This document shows, piece by piece, positions 36,976-46,101 of a stretch of DNA of 46,597 nucleotides. Source of the stretch: Gracilaria caudata (Eukaryota; Rhodophyta; Florideophyceae; Gracilariales; Gracilariaceae); contig JASCIV010000102.1 in the NCBI GenBank assembly GCA_030374735.1, positions 1-46,597 on the forward strand. The letters run 5' to 3'. Positions within the stretch are counted from its first letter, which is position 1. Each line of letters opens with the position of its first letter. The notes below the pieces were generated by a model. It did not search any database. It worked only from the letters and a program-made list of their open reading frames with translations, and was not told where the DNA came from. The translations under genes were made by a program, and so were the position numbers.

Positions 36976-37764
36976 CTAGATGAGCTTTGTTCGCTTCACA
37001 CCAATACGCGATCGGGAGAGCAAGGAGGTGGCTTTTTGCTTTTGGATCTTCGACACCTGCTGTTTCGCGGATCGCCTTCGTGCCACTTCGGAAAGCGCCT
37101 GTTTGTATTGTCGCTTACTTTCCACTCGTTGTCTTGCTTCTTCTCTTGCCTTTTGCAGCGTGGCTTCGTCTATCGTAAGTGATTTGTTGTTTGCTCTCTT
37201 CGCAGCGTTGGTTTTGGCTTTCTTCTCATCCTCGCTGTGGTCTTTCTTTCGTTTGTTATGCTTCTTTGTCAGAACCGTGTCATATTTTGGCATATCTAAA
37301 CCGTTTGGACATACTGTATTGTTAAGATGGCGTCTTAGCGCTTCCATTGGGTTCTTCACATATGCTTCATGTGTCTGTACCCGCTTAACCTGCTCCTTCT
37401 CGGCCTCAACAATCCTCAACCTTTGCTTTGCAGACAATTTTCCTTTCCTTTCATCGTTGTTATTCAACAATCTATCTTCCTCCCTACTGTCCTCATCCAA
37501 CTCTAGAACTCCTGATAAATCCTTCAAACCTTTCAAAATGGGATCCTGTTTTTCTTTTCGCACTATACTCTTGTCATGCTGGATTCGTTCCAGCTCCGCT
37601 TGAATGAATTCGTTCTTCTGCTGGATGTTTTGCTTTTTCTGCAGCCTCCTTTTGCGACCACGGTGTAGGGTAGGTTGAGTGCCCTTTGATATGGCGGGTA
37701 TGCTTGGTTTGCTTAGTACTCTGCCCACCGCCTTGGCTGCATTTGCAAACCGACGTTTTCCCAT
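36976..37764 (-). CDS. SLX9-like ribosome biogenesis protein
   Basis: 262 aa, highly basic, Lys/Arg/Gln-rich with predicted long helices, from ATG 37764 (upstream frame only reaches TTG). An N-terminal TLHRGRKRRLQKKQNIQQ block and a central LRIVEAEKEQVKRVQTHEAY followed by VKNPMEALRRHLNNTV resemble the SLX9/FAM207 family (family ExxxFxxVLxHPxFxxNPxxAIxxHLxNT). SLX9 helps export pre-40S particles and early 18S processing. The C-terminal half is a basic extension (KKHNKRKKDHSEDEKKAKT). Assignment rests mainly on the NP...HLxNT motif. An unrelated nucleolar coiled-coil protein is the alternative. Confidence 0.55.
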   Translation of the reverse strand: MGKRRFANAAKAVGRVLSKPSIPAISKGTQPTLHRGRKRRLQKKQNIQQKNEFIQAELERIQHDKSIVRKEKQDPILKGLKDLSGVLELDEDSREEDRLLNNNDERKGKLSAKQRLRIVEAEKEQVKRVQTHEAYVKNPMEALRRHLNNTVCPNGLDMPKYDTVLTKKHNKRKKDHSEDEKKAKTNAAKRANNKSLTIDEATLQKAREEARQRVESKRQYKQALSEVARRRSAKQQVSKIQKQKATSLLSRSRIGVKRTKLI

Positions 37765-38191
37765 ATTCAAAGCTCTCGCCCGGGTGCTAGAATCTGCGTA
37801 GTGGGGGAGGGGGAGCAAAGCGCGGGGCGACCGAAGCGGGTAAACGAAGATAGTGAAGGCAAATGGGGAACGAAGTGACTGAGAGTCTCCACACCTCGGC
37901 GGCGACCCGCATTTGGTGTGGATTTCCGAGAGCAGGCCTGCTCGACGGCACTCAATTTCTTTGCATTAAATTAATGTTCAAGTTTTTCTCCGTGAGAAGA
38001 GCCACGATGAGCTCGAGAGCATCCTCCGCAAAAACACACCACGCGCAGTTCTTGGACTCTGTTGGCCTTGTGGCGAGCCGCCAAAGGCTCTGAAGGACAA
38101 GATTCTGTTTACCAGCAGCTAGGAGCTCACAGTGATTGTCCCGCTGCGAAACACGTTTCATATCTTCGAAGCGTTCTCCCCAGTTTTCGCC
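37765..38191. other. Divergent intergenic region
   Basis: 427 nt of 5' flank for the SLX9-like gene (-) and the unknown plastid protein gene (+). No further feature seen. Confidence 0.5.
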
Positions 38192-38944
38192 ATGCGAGAG
38201 TTTCCTTTTGCGTCAACGATGCTCCACTTCCAACCCAGTTCGAAACGACTTTGTGAAATCTCTAATTCCATAGCCTCATATCCGCTGTATGTAGCGCGGC
38301 GGCGGACATCCAACTTTTCCGGATTAAAGGCCGCGTTCCAGTTCTCAACGTTCGTGAAACCAAAGCGCTCCAATCACAAGCTGCTCGTTTGCTGTACAGC
38401 TGAGCGAAACAAACAAGAAACCTTGACGCTATCTACGGTCAGTACCCTTGCACGCCGGAGAGGATACGTTTTAAAAGACAACAGCATTGGTCCTTTTTTG
38501 AACCTTTCTCTAACATCGACATCTAACTCAAACCAATTAGCAACCATATCTGGAATTCTCCTGCCAAGCCGACTTCACATCGAATCATATAGAACATTAC
38601 AATCACAAGTCCAGAGAAGTCTGTTATTCGTTTCTCCCGGGATGATTGTATTCATTGCTGCCTTGGCATTTGCCAAACAAAAAGGAGTGAAGTGGGTTTA
38701 TGGCCTTGCGATTGAAGATGATCCCCAACAGCATCGCCGTCTACTGCGGTATCTGAAACGTTTCGGCGGCCAGTATGTTATGACGGTAGGAGAAGATCTT
38801 TCAAGTGTTCCCGCGCGAATATTTTATGGTGGGTTTGGAACAATCATTCGGGGTCAAGTTGATCGAATGCTACTTAGGGGAATCGGCATGATGCAACGAA
38901 CATCCCCATTAGAGCAGATATCTGAAGAAAAAAAACTCAGTTGA
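38192..38944 (+). CDS. Unknown plastid-type protein with EDDPQQH motif
   Basis: 250 aa from ATG 38192 (upstream frame reaches only GTG). The first ~75 residues are Ser/Arg/Phe-rich, transit-like. A central segment has RRGYVLKDNSIGPFLNLSL. It is followed by one hydrophobic stretch (MIVFIAALAFAKQKGVKWV), then VYGLAIEDDPQQHRRLLRYL, FGGQYVMTVGEDLSSVPARI and FYGGFGTIIRGQVDRML. The second half looks conserved, with hydrophobic strands alternating with charged helices, and the DDxxxHRRLxxYxxRxG pattern recalls the end of acetyltransferase-like folds. That is only an impression. The C-terminus is short and charged. It ends 22 bp from the UTP18 stop. Confidence 0.6.
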   Translation: MREFPFASTMLHFQPSSKRLCEISNSIASYPLYVARRRTSNFSGLKAAFQFSTFVKPKRSNHKLLVCCTAERNKQETLTLSTVSTLARRRGYVLKDNSIGPFLNLSLTSTSNSNQLATISGILLPSRLHIESYRTLQSQVQRSLLFVSPGMIVFIAALAFAKQKGVKWVYGLAIEDDPQQHRRLLRYLKRFGGQYVMTVGEDLSSVPARIFYGGFGTIIRGQVDRMLLRGIGMMQRTSPLEQISEEKKLS

Positions 38945-38966
38945 CAAAACTGATCGTTTTTCCCGA

Positions 38967-40481
38967 TTATACAGGTGGATATGCCTTGATTCGTATCAAA
39001 TGGACATCACCCTTGTCGTTTCCGGCCGCCAAATACCCACCCTTAGGGCTAAACGCCAAACTACAAACATGACTTACGCGTTTCTTTGTCGAAGGCCAAT
39101 TTGTATACACAGTCATGCTAGGCGTATGAGCGATCCGAACCGCGTTCTTCTTCTCATGAGATGCAAACACCATCAGTTGTCCATCGCAATTAAACTTCAC
39201 ATGATCTATATCAGTTGTAAGATTCTCAAACACTTTCACCGGCTTTTCTGTCCGTATACCGAATGTATTACCACCCCCAGCACCTAATCTGCTCGCAGGA
39301 TATACATTCAGTATTCCTGAATCTGAACCGACAGCATAATGATTGTTTGAAGCAGCAAGGCTTGTTACATGTATCGCACCTTCATCCTTGTGTGCATCAA
39401 CGCAGCTCATCGTTCGAACATCCCACAAACGAATTGTTCCATCCACAGTTGCAGAATACACAAAATTCTCAGAAGCCCCAAGTGGTGCAAATGCTAGATT
39501 AGCAACACGGCCATTGTGTCGAAGCTGCCCAATTTCCCGTTTTGACTTGTTGTCCATTATTACAACCTTTCCCTGCTGTCCTACAAACCCGAGTTTCGAC
39601 CCATCCGCAGACACTTCAAAGTTTTCCCACGACTTTTCTTTATGCATTAAGAGAGTTCTGATCATTGTCGACTTTCCTGACTCCATGTCCATCTGATAGA
39701 AAACCCGTCTTCGACTCGTCATGATAATTTCCGTACCTCCCCCGGTGAACTTTGCTCCGCGAATGGGGAAACCCTGTACATGCACACTTTGGATTTTTGT
39801 AGAGTGTCTGCCTTCTATTTGGAAAAGGCGCAATGTCTTGTCCAAGCCAGCAGTGAGCAGTAGACGTCCGCTCGGATGAAACTCAACGCAGCGGGCCTCG
39901 GCTTGGCAACGATCGTGATGGTTCGCGTTTTTAAGAAGTTGAATGTCGAGCACCTTTTTCGGAAGCGTAGGTGGTCCACGCGAAACTCCGAGAGCATCTT
40001 GACCCCGTTTTCTCTTCGTCAACAAACTTCTAGTAGTTTGTAGCAATGAGTTCACGTTTTCAGACAAGTCCTTCTCCGTCTCGCTCATTTCCTCCTCATC
40101 TGAACCTTCTTCGTCGCTGACATTGTCTTCTTTTTTTTGCATCTGTGAAGGAAGTTTGGCCCATCCGCCAACCGTTCCCTTTGCCGCGTTTTCATTGGCA
40201 GTGTACTCTTTAACGCGTCTCGCATATTCTGTAGCAGATATCTTCACTTCTGTAGCATTCTTTCGCAGCTTCTTCCTGCGAGGAACTTGTAAAAGATCGA
40301 CCTCTAGCTTCTCGTCGTCTTCATCAACCCAAACTGGCTTTCCAGCCTTCGACGTGTCTTCGTCTTGTACAGCGGCGCTGACGTCCTCTGCGGCGTTCTT
40401 GCCTGAAGAAATAATCTGACCGTCCTCGTCTAAATCATCTGGATCACGGTCAACAAAAAACCCTGCCTCAGTCGCACTCAT
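38967..40481 (-). CDS. UTP18: SSU processome WD40 protein UTP18
   Basis: t-UTP/UTPB component needed for 18S rRNA processing in the nucleolus. 504 aa. The acidic N-terminus (about 1-150) includes a polar linker and GGWAKLP, common in UTP18. The WD40 propeller (about 175-500) contains VEFHPSGRLLLTAGLDKTLR, HVQGFPIRGAKFTGGGTEII, RRRVFYQMDMESGK, ENFEVSADGSKLGFVGQQGK, SATVDGTIRLWDVRT and VCSLAFSPKGGYLAAGNDKGD ending with HLIRIKAYPPV. The PIRGAKF...GxxIxxxxxRR and GGYLAAGNDKG motifs are typical of UTP18. One exon, start at the first ATG. Confidence 0.9.
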   Translation of the reverse strand: MSATEAGFFVDRDPDDLDEDGQIISSGKNAAEDVSAAVQDEDTSKAGKPVWVDEDDEKLEVDLLQVPRRKKLRKNATEVKISATEYARRVKEYTANENAAKGTVGGWAKLPSQMQKKEDNVSDEEGSDEEEMSETEKDLSENVNSLLQTTRSLLTKRKRGQDALGVSRGPPTLPKKVLDIQLLKNANHHDRCQAEARCVEFHPSGRLLLTAGLDKTLRLFQIEGRHSTKIQSVHVQGFPIRGAKFTGGGTEIIMTSRRRVFYQMDMESGKSTMIRTLLMHKEKSWENFEVSADGSKLGFVGQQGKVVIMDNKSKREIGQLRHNGRVANLAFAPLGASENFVYSATVDGTIRLWDVRTMSCVDAHKDEGAIHVTSLAASNNHYAVGSDSGILNVYPASRLGAGGGNTFGIRTEKPVKVFENLTTDIDHVKFNCDGQLMVFASHEKKNAVRIAHTPSMTVYTNWPSTKKRVSHVCSLAFSPKGGYLAAGNDKGDVHLIRIKAYPPV

Positions 40482-41984
40482 CTCAGAGAATGAAAGACCT
40501 TTAAAGACTCGCAGGTGCTCTGTACTAGAAAGGGTTCGCAGTCAAAAAGCCACAGCTTTCAGATTCACAAAGATGCTGCTGCCAGCCAAAAGTCCTTGCG
40601 TTTCCACCTCTTGTCAGCTTTGGTGAATCTTCTGTCTTCAGAGCTGCGCAAGAACGTTCTCGGTTGCAATAGGTTTAACGGCTGCCAAAATTTCCGAAGG
40701 CTTGTTCGGAATCCGTCGTCGCGGAGCAACGCACGTCGATGTGTTCTTTGAAACAGGGGTAGGAAGGTAGATCCGAACATTTGCCAAAAGAAAAGTTGAA
40801 AATATTTGGGATGCCAAGCATCCTCGGGTTGGGCTTCCCCATTGAACCTCAATTGCAATCTCTCGCTCATTGTTTCTTTTGCGACTTCACATTCTTGTTG
40901 TTGTTCTTCTTCTTTACTGTGGAAACTGTGCTCTAATTCCTAACGCAACTGAGAAGTACTAAAGGTATTTCTCTCTCCGTAAAAAGGCCAGAATTCGATG
41001 TACCGCTTCCACTATTAGCTGTTTCTCCTTGTTCGGCAATCTTTTCAGAATTTGGAAATAACCACTAAGCCAACTGATCCCGCATGTTGTAGATGACATA
41101 AGAAAGCCAATATAATCGCTATCTTGTACTTTCTGTTCCCTTTAAAAGCCATTAACCTCTTGGGGCAGTGTCTGCAAATATTCCTGATGGAAATCCCCTC
41201 CAATTAGTACTGAAAAGAATCTTGCTCTGCGCTCCAATCCTATGACAGATATACAGGAAAATCTTAAACCCGGGTTCCTTATCCTTTGTTTTTCTTCCAG
41301 CATGACGTCCACAATCCTTCGAAGGATAAAGAAAAAGAGGTTTTTGTTGTTCAACTCAGTAGAACTATCAGAGGACGCCTACTTTCTGCAGACGTATTGA
41401 TTTCTACACTACTCAAAATGCCACTACTAGTGGCCCACTAGTACTAATAAACATGTGACGGACTACTGCCTGCCAGCGTCCAGCAGACTGTAGAGCCGGC
41501 AATGGAGCTCCACATTCTGTTTTTTTTTCGCCTGCAAGCAGACACTTCTTTGGTGAGAGGTAGCGGAGACGTCTACACGTACTTGTAGGTAGCAAGCTTT
41601 GGGAGTGCGAAAGTGTTCCTTCTACCTCGTCTGACATCACCCATTCTAAAAAAAAACAACGTAAGCTGCAAACGATTGTATTCTAAGGTAGTCATTCAGT
41701 GTTCGCACTCGTTAGAAAACAAAAAAGGAATGTGTTCACCACAAGCATATCAGTAACCGCTAGCCTTATATTTATTTACCATGGTGCGGAAGTCGCACTT
41801 GCACCTTGTTGATGCGTTTGCCGAGTCGTCTTCTCGTCCATGAACGCCTTTAGATCCGACAAGGCCAGATTACAGTAATAGTGAAGCCGAGGCATTAACT
41901 CTCTTGTTCATCGCCGCAGAATTCACTAGGACGTACCGCATGGCAGACGACGATGAAAATAAATGCTGCACCACAGACTGCATC
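40482..41984. other. Long spacer upstream of UTP18, with two weak ORFs and an inverted repeat
   Basis: A 101-codon minus ATG ORF (40565-40870, MSERLQLRFNGEAQPEDAW...) lies just upstream of UTP18 and could be a small gene or a leader ORF; it matches nothing. Two more short minus frames (41142-41354, 41413-41640) are unassigned. A 9-bp inverted repeat with a 1-nt spacer lies at 41425-41443. The remainder is plain. Confidence 0.4.
41425..41443. repeat. Short inverted repeat
   Basis: TACTAGTGG, one base, then its exact reverse complement CCACTAGTA. Nineteen bp in total; flanking bases do not pair. Could be a protein-binding site. Confidence 0.7.
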
Positions 41985-42974
41985 TCAGCTTTCTTGCTCT
42001 ACCAAAGAATCGTGGGAAGAAACAATGGGGTAAGCAAGCACTCTGAGTAACACACGATAGCCCTCATTGCGAGCAACAAAGGTGTAGTGGTAGTCCTCAT
42101 TCTCATCCATCCAGCGCGGCCTGAAACCATACTCATCAGCTCCGATGTGAATGATGACCGGTGGATTGGATCTATCTCTCACAGTCACATCTCTTTCATA
42201 CAAAGCCACGGCTTGGTTGGTACTATCCACAGACAGAGTGACTGCCAGAGCGGTAAGTAGCACCACCCTCCATTCGTGCCTCGGCACGACATCCAGAAAT
42301 TGTGAACAATTGGGACAAAACGGAAAGCGAGACTTGTATTGAATGGAGCCATCGTGCGCCAACCAATACGCTGCCACATTCATCAAGCTCGCCGTCGCGT
42401 ACAACACCCATTTTTCCAGGCAGAAAGCGTGAAATAAGTGTTTGCATGGAGTAGTACGCGCCTCCTGACCGAGAAGAATGGGCTCAATGCAAAACGTGCA
42501 TTTGGAGTCTCCAGAGTGTTTGTTAGTGGAACATGGCGCAACAACTTCTAACAAAGCCAAAACATCGACATCTCGAATAATCGAAACCTCTCGCGGCGAG
42601 GGCAGCGTCACATCCGATGGGGGGTCGTCACGAGGTAGAACAGGCTGTTGATGTCGTTCACTAGATGATGCCCGCAGCGGGGGAGATTCAGCGACGCGTT
42701 GTTGTACCGGTTCACTCTGCACGGATAGATTTTGGTCTGAGAGCAACGAATCATACTGCGAGTCTGGACTGGACGTATAGCTTTCCTCACTCACAGAAGC
42801 AAAAGCATCACTATTCTCGTCTTCCCGCAGCCCCTCGTCGGGATTCTCTTCGGTGAGTGGGAAACGTTCAGCGCGCGGCGTATCATCCAAGAACGGCAAA
42901 GGCAAGTGCGGAATAATGACGCCGATCGCGGCACCCGCCGCAACGGAGAGCAACAAGTTCAACACGCCGCGCAT
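41985..42974 (-). CDS. RING-H2 membrane-associated E3 ubiquitin ligase candidate
   Basis: 329 aa from ATG 42974 (the frame continues only to TTG). An N-terminal hydrophobic stretch (about 4-28, VLNLLLSVAAGAAIGVIIPHL) is a signal anchor. A long Ser/Glu-rich disordered part (about 35-150) follows. The RING-H2 has Cys159, Cys162, Cys177, His179, His182, Cys185, Cys220, Cys223 (CTFC, CKHLFHAFC, CPNC). The spacing between Cys185 and Cys220 is 34 residues, long but within the family range, and the loop is hydrophobic (ASLMNVAAYWLAHDG). A folded C-terminal part of about 100 aa (VIIHIGADEYGFRPRWMDEN) is unassigned. Likely an ER or Golgi membrane E3 ligase; partner E2 and substrates unknown. It is divergent from MCM5. 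Confidence 0.72.
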   Translation of the reverse strand: MRGVLNLLLSVAAGAAIGVIIPHLPLPFLDDTPRAERFPLTEENPDEGLREDENSDAFASVSEESYTSSPDSQYDSLLSDQNLSVQSEPVQQRVAESPPLRASSSERHQQPVLPRDDPPSDVTLPSPREVSIIRDVDVLALLEVVAPCSTNKHSGDSKCTFCIEPILLGQEARTTPCKHLFHAFCLEKWVLYATASLMNVAAYWLAHDGSIQYKSRFPFCPNCSQFLDVVPRHEWRVVLLTALAVTLSVDSTNQAVALYERDVTVRDRSNPPVIIHIGADEYGFRPRWMDENEDYHYTFVARNEGYRVLLRVLAYPIVSSHDSLVEQES

Positions 42975-43381
42975 GCCTGCGCGCACAAGATAGCGACGCG
43001 CGGACGGCGACAAGCGGGTTGCGCTTCACACACGGCTGACATGGTGTGGAAGCGGGAGGACACGGGCGACAAAACAAACCGCAGGTGACGACGACTCACG
43101 GCGTTGGAGGCACAGGACACGCCGTGCTGCACGCCGCGCAACCGACAACTGCGTGTGCACTTCTTCCAAAAAGTTCCAGTGTTGTGCCAACGCGACGGAG
43201 ATCTCCCCGGCTGGCCCCAGCTGCCCCCCCCAGGAGGTGCAGCTGGACAACGAGAAACTGTCAGTGCATTCGAATCGGAAATTCCGATGGGGCTCACCTT
43301 CTCCTTCCCTGATCGACGTGGACACGGAATACGCGTTTCAGTGTTGCTCATTGCGCAACCTCCGCTACCACGGCGCGCCTG

Positions 43382-43393
43382 TTTTGGCGCGAA
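43382..43393 (+). promoter_or_regulatory. E2F-type site (TTTTGGCGCGAA)
   Basis: Perfect fit to the E2F/DP consensus TTTSSCGC, 219 nt before the MCM5 ATG. MCM genes are classic E2F targets in animals and plants. Confidence 0.6.
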
Positions 43394-43425
43394 CAGATGC
43401 CGGAGGCGCGAAGCGCAAGCGCGCC

Positions 43426-43437
43426 TTCCCGCCAAAA
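43426..43437 (-). promoter_or_regulatory. E2F-type site in reverse (TTCCCGCCAAAA)
   Basis: Reads TTTTGGCGGGAA on the minus strand, again a perfect E2F consensus, 32 bp after the first and in opposite orientation, 174 nt before the MCM5 ATG. The pair is unlikely to be chance, but no binding is shown. Confidence 0.6.
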
Positions 43438-43611
43438 CATGCTCGTACTGAACACGCTCTGCGTTCTTACCCGCCCGCCAGAAATCGCTCTCTCCCGTGC
43501 AGAAATACCGCGCACCTCCATCTTCGATAAACGACGACCCTACCAGAAAGCTATATAGTAAGCTAGCATTCTCTTCTTACAATACAGCGTTTACCACCGC
43601 AGCACTCCGCA

Positions 43612-46101
43612 ATGGAAGGCTACGACGAAGGCAGCGTATTCTACTCGTACCAGAACCAGGAGCGCGACGGCTCCCAATCCGCACCGCCGACCAACGCCGA
43701 CGGCGATCACCAACTGCACTCCGCCGAAATCCGTCGTCGCTTCAAGGCCTTCGTGCTAGGCTTCAACAACGAGCGCTATCGCTACGTCTACCGCGATCGC
43801 CTTCGAGCGGCCGTCAACGCCTCTAATCTCTCTCTCACCGTCGAGCTTGCAGATCTCGCCCACTTTGACCCGCCGCTCGCCGCAACATTGAGAGAGGCGC
43901 CCGAACGAGCCATCGTGGACGTCGAACGCGCCGTCACTGAGGCCGCCGCCACCCTGGCCAACACGGACGTCGACGCTCTGGTCGCCGCCGCCAACGGCCA
44001 CGCTTCAAACGCCAACGCCGAAACGCCGCGCCCAGCGAACGACGACGGTGGGCAGGCGCCAACCGTCTCCGACATTGGCAGACGCGGCGTGCAGGTGCAC
44101 CTACACAGCAATGAGAGCAGTCGCGACGTTCGCGCTCTCGCCTCTTCGGACGTGTCCAAGCTGGTGGCCATATCGGGCATTGTGATCGCCGCCTCCAAGG
44201 TGCGCTGCAAGAGCACAGCCGTCGTGATGCGCTGTCGCAACTGCAACGAAAAAATCACCGTACCAGTGAACCCGGGGCTGGGCGGGTTCGCAGTGCCGCG
44301 GGCGTGTCGCCGCACAGTGGCGCAGGACGAGGCGCCGTGCCCGCTCGACCCGTACGTGGTGTTGCCCGACGAGAGCAAATTCATGGACAGTCAAACACTC
44401 AAGCTTCAGGAGTTGCCCGAATCCGTACCGACCGGAGAAATGCCGCGCAGCATCACGCTGAGCTGTGATCGCTATCTCACCGATGCGGTGAGTCCCGGCG
44501 TAAGAATCGATGTGATCGGCATCTACTGCATCTCCAACGCCGCAGCGCCCGGCGTAGGGCGAGGAGGCAGCAAGCGCATGACCAGCGGAAACAGCATAGC
44601 AGTCAATGCTCGCACACCGTACGTTCGCGTTCTGGGCATGCACGTACAAGAAGGCGCCGGTTACTCTGGCAGTCGCAGCGTGGTGTCGTTTGGATTCGAG
44701 GAAGAGGAGGCAATGCTAAGCATTGCTCGCCACGCCAATCTGGAGGACATCATCGCACGCAGCATCGCGCCAGAAATCTTTGGACACGAGGACATCAAGA
44801 AGGCGATTGCAGCACAACTGTTTGGCGGCGCATTGGACAAGACGCTGCCGGACGGCATGAAACTGCGCGGTGATATCAACGTGCTGCTGCTGGGTGACCC
44901 CAGTACGGCCAAGAGTCAGATGCTGAAGTTTGCCGAGCGCGTGGCGCCCATTTCGGTGTACACGAGCGGAAAGGGAAGTTCGGCGGCCGGTCTGACAGCG
45001 AGTGTAATCAAGGACAAGTCGCACGGCGAGTTCCACCTGGAGGGCGGCGCAATGGTGCTGGCAGACGGGGGCCTCGTATGCATCGACGAGTTTGACAAGA
45101 TGAGAGTGCAAGACCGAGTGGCCATTCACGAGGCGATGGAACAACAAACCATTTCCATCGCAAAGGCTGGAATCACGGCTGTGTTGAACGCTCGAACAGC
45201 GGTGTTGGCAGCGGCCAACCCAGCGTTTGGTCGCTACGACGACACGCGAACAAGCGCCGAGAACATTGAGTTTCAGAGCACAATTCTGTCTCGCTTCGAC
45301 CTTATCTTCATTGTGCGCGACGTTCGCGACGACGTGCGCGACAAGAAGATCGCCGAGCACGTGCTGACGCTGCACCAACGCGGTTCGGCCAACAACGGAG
45401 GCAAACGCACTCGCTTTCTGGCCGGTTCGGAGGCGATTCGGCGCGAGCGCGTCGAAAACGAGGGCGGCGCGACGGTTGGCGCTGACGGCGCAGACGGCGG
45501 CGCAGCGGGTGTATATGGCGTTCGCGGGAGCGGAAATGAGGCACGACTGGACATCAACTCGCTGAAGCGATACATCGCATATGCACGGAGCAGGGCGTCA
45601 CCGCGGCTCTCAGTGGAAGGCGCGCAATTACTACGGACAAACTACGTATCCATTCGCGAGCAGATGAGACAAAAGCAATTGGGCGACGGTGAGGAGGGCG
45701 CGCGCGACGTGGTGCCCATCACGGTGCGTCAGTTGGAGGCAATTGTACGTATCTCGGAGGCGCTGGCGAAAATGAGGCTGCAGTCGGTGGTGACGGAGCG
45801 CGAGGTGACGGAGGCGATTCGGCTGTTCAAGGTGGCGACGTTGGATTCGGCCAATGGGGGAGCGGTGATGATGCACGAAGGCGCGATGCGCGCGGAGTTT
45901 CGACAGGAGGTGATGCGGGTAGAAAGCGCGCTGAAGCGGCGGCTGGCGATTGGGTCGATGGCCAGCGAGAGACGATTGGTGGAGCACTTTGTGGATGAGC
46001 GCTTCTCGGAGCAGGCGGTGCGCACGGCGATGGCGGTGATGGTGAGGAGAGGCGACTTGCAGTACCGGAGGCAGCGGCGGTACGTGCATCGCGTGCAGTG
46101 A
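43612..46101 (+). CDS. MCM5: Replicative helicase subunit MCM5
   Basis: One of six subunits of the MCM2-7 helicase that licenses and unwinds origins. 829 aa, longer than the usual ~730. An N-terminal domain with FKAFVLGFNNERYRYVYRDRL is followed by an Ala/Asn-rich insertion (about 105-150). The zinc finger has Cys208, Cys211, Cys232 and Cys243, and PCPLDPYVVLPDE; then MDSQTLKLQELPESVPTGEM and PRSITLSCDRYLTDAVSPG, which are MCM5-specific. The AAA core carries Walker A GDPSTAKS (428-435), Walker B VCIDEFDKM (489-497) and the arginine finger STILSRFD (557-563). A Gly/Ala insertion (about 615-645, GGATVGADGADGGAAGVYG) precedes the winged-helix part. One exon; the ATG at 43612 is the first in frame. 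Two E2F-type motifs lie upstream. Confidence 0.95.
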   Translation: MEGYDEGSVFYSYQNQERDGSQSAPPTNADGDHQLHSAEIRRRFKAFVLGFNNERYRYVYRDRLRAAVNASNLSLTVELADLAHFDPPLAATLREAPERAIVDVERAVTEAAATLANTDVDALVAAANGHASNANAETPRPANDDGGQAPTVSDIGRRGVQVHLHSNESSRDVRALASSDVSKLVAISGIVIAASKVRCKSTAVVMRCRNCNEKITVPVNPGLGGFAVPRACRRTVAQDEAPCPLDPYVVLPDESKFMDSQTLKLQELPESVPTGEMPRSITLSCDRYLTDAVSPGVRIDVIGIYCISNAAAPGVGRGGSKRMTSGNSIAVNARTPYVRVLGMHVQEGAGYSGSRSVVSFGFEEEEAMLSIARHANLEDIIARSIAPEIFGHEDIKKAIAAQLFGGALDKTLPDGMKLRGDINVLLLGDPSTAKSQMLKFAERVAPISVYTSGKGSSAAGLTASVIKDKSHGEFHLEGGAMVLADGGLVCIDEFDKMRVQDRVAIHEAMEQQTISIAKAGITAVLNARTAVLAAANPAFGRYDDTRTSAENIEFQSTILSRFDLIFIVRDVRDDVRDKKIAEHVLTLHQRGSANNGGKRTRFLAGSEAIRRERVENEGGATVGADGADGGAAGVYGVRGSGNEARLDINSLKRYIAYARSRASPRLSVEGAQLLRTNYVSIREQMRQKQLGDGEEGARDVVPITVRQLEAIVRISEALAKMRLQSVVTEREVTEAIRLFKVATLDSANGGAVMMHEGAMRAEFRQEVMRVESALKRRLAIGSMASERRLVEHFVDERFSEQAVRTAMAVMVRRGDLQYRRQRRYVHRVQ

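Larger units (their letters stand above)
42975..43611. other. Divergent intergenic region RING / MCM5 with E2F-type sites
   Basis: 637 nt, GC-rich, shared by the two divergent promoters. Overlapping open frames on both strands are composition effects. It holds two perfect E2F-type motifs in opposite orientation. Confidence 0.6.
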
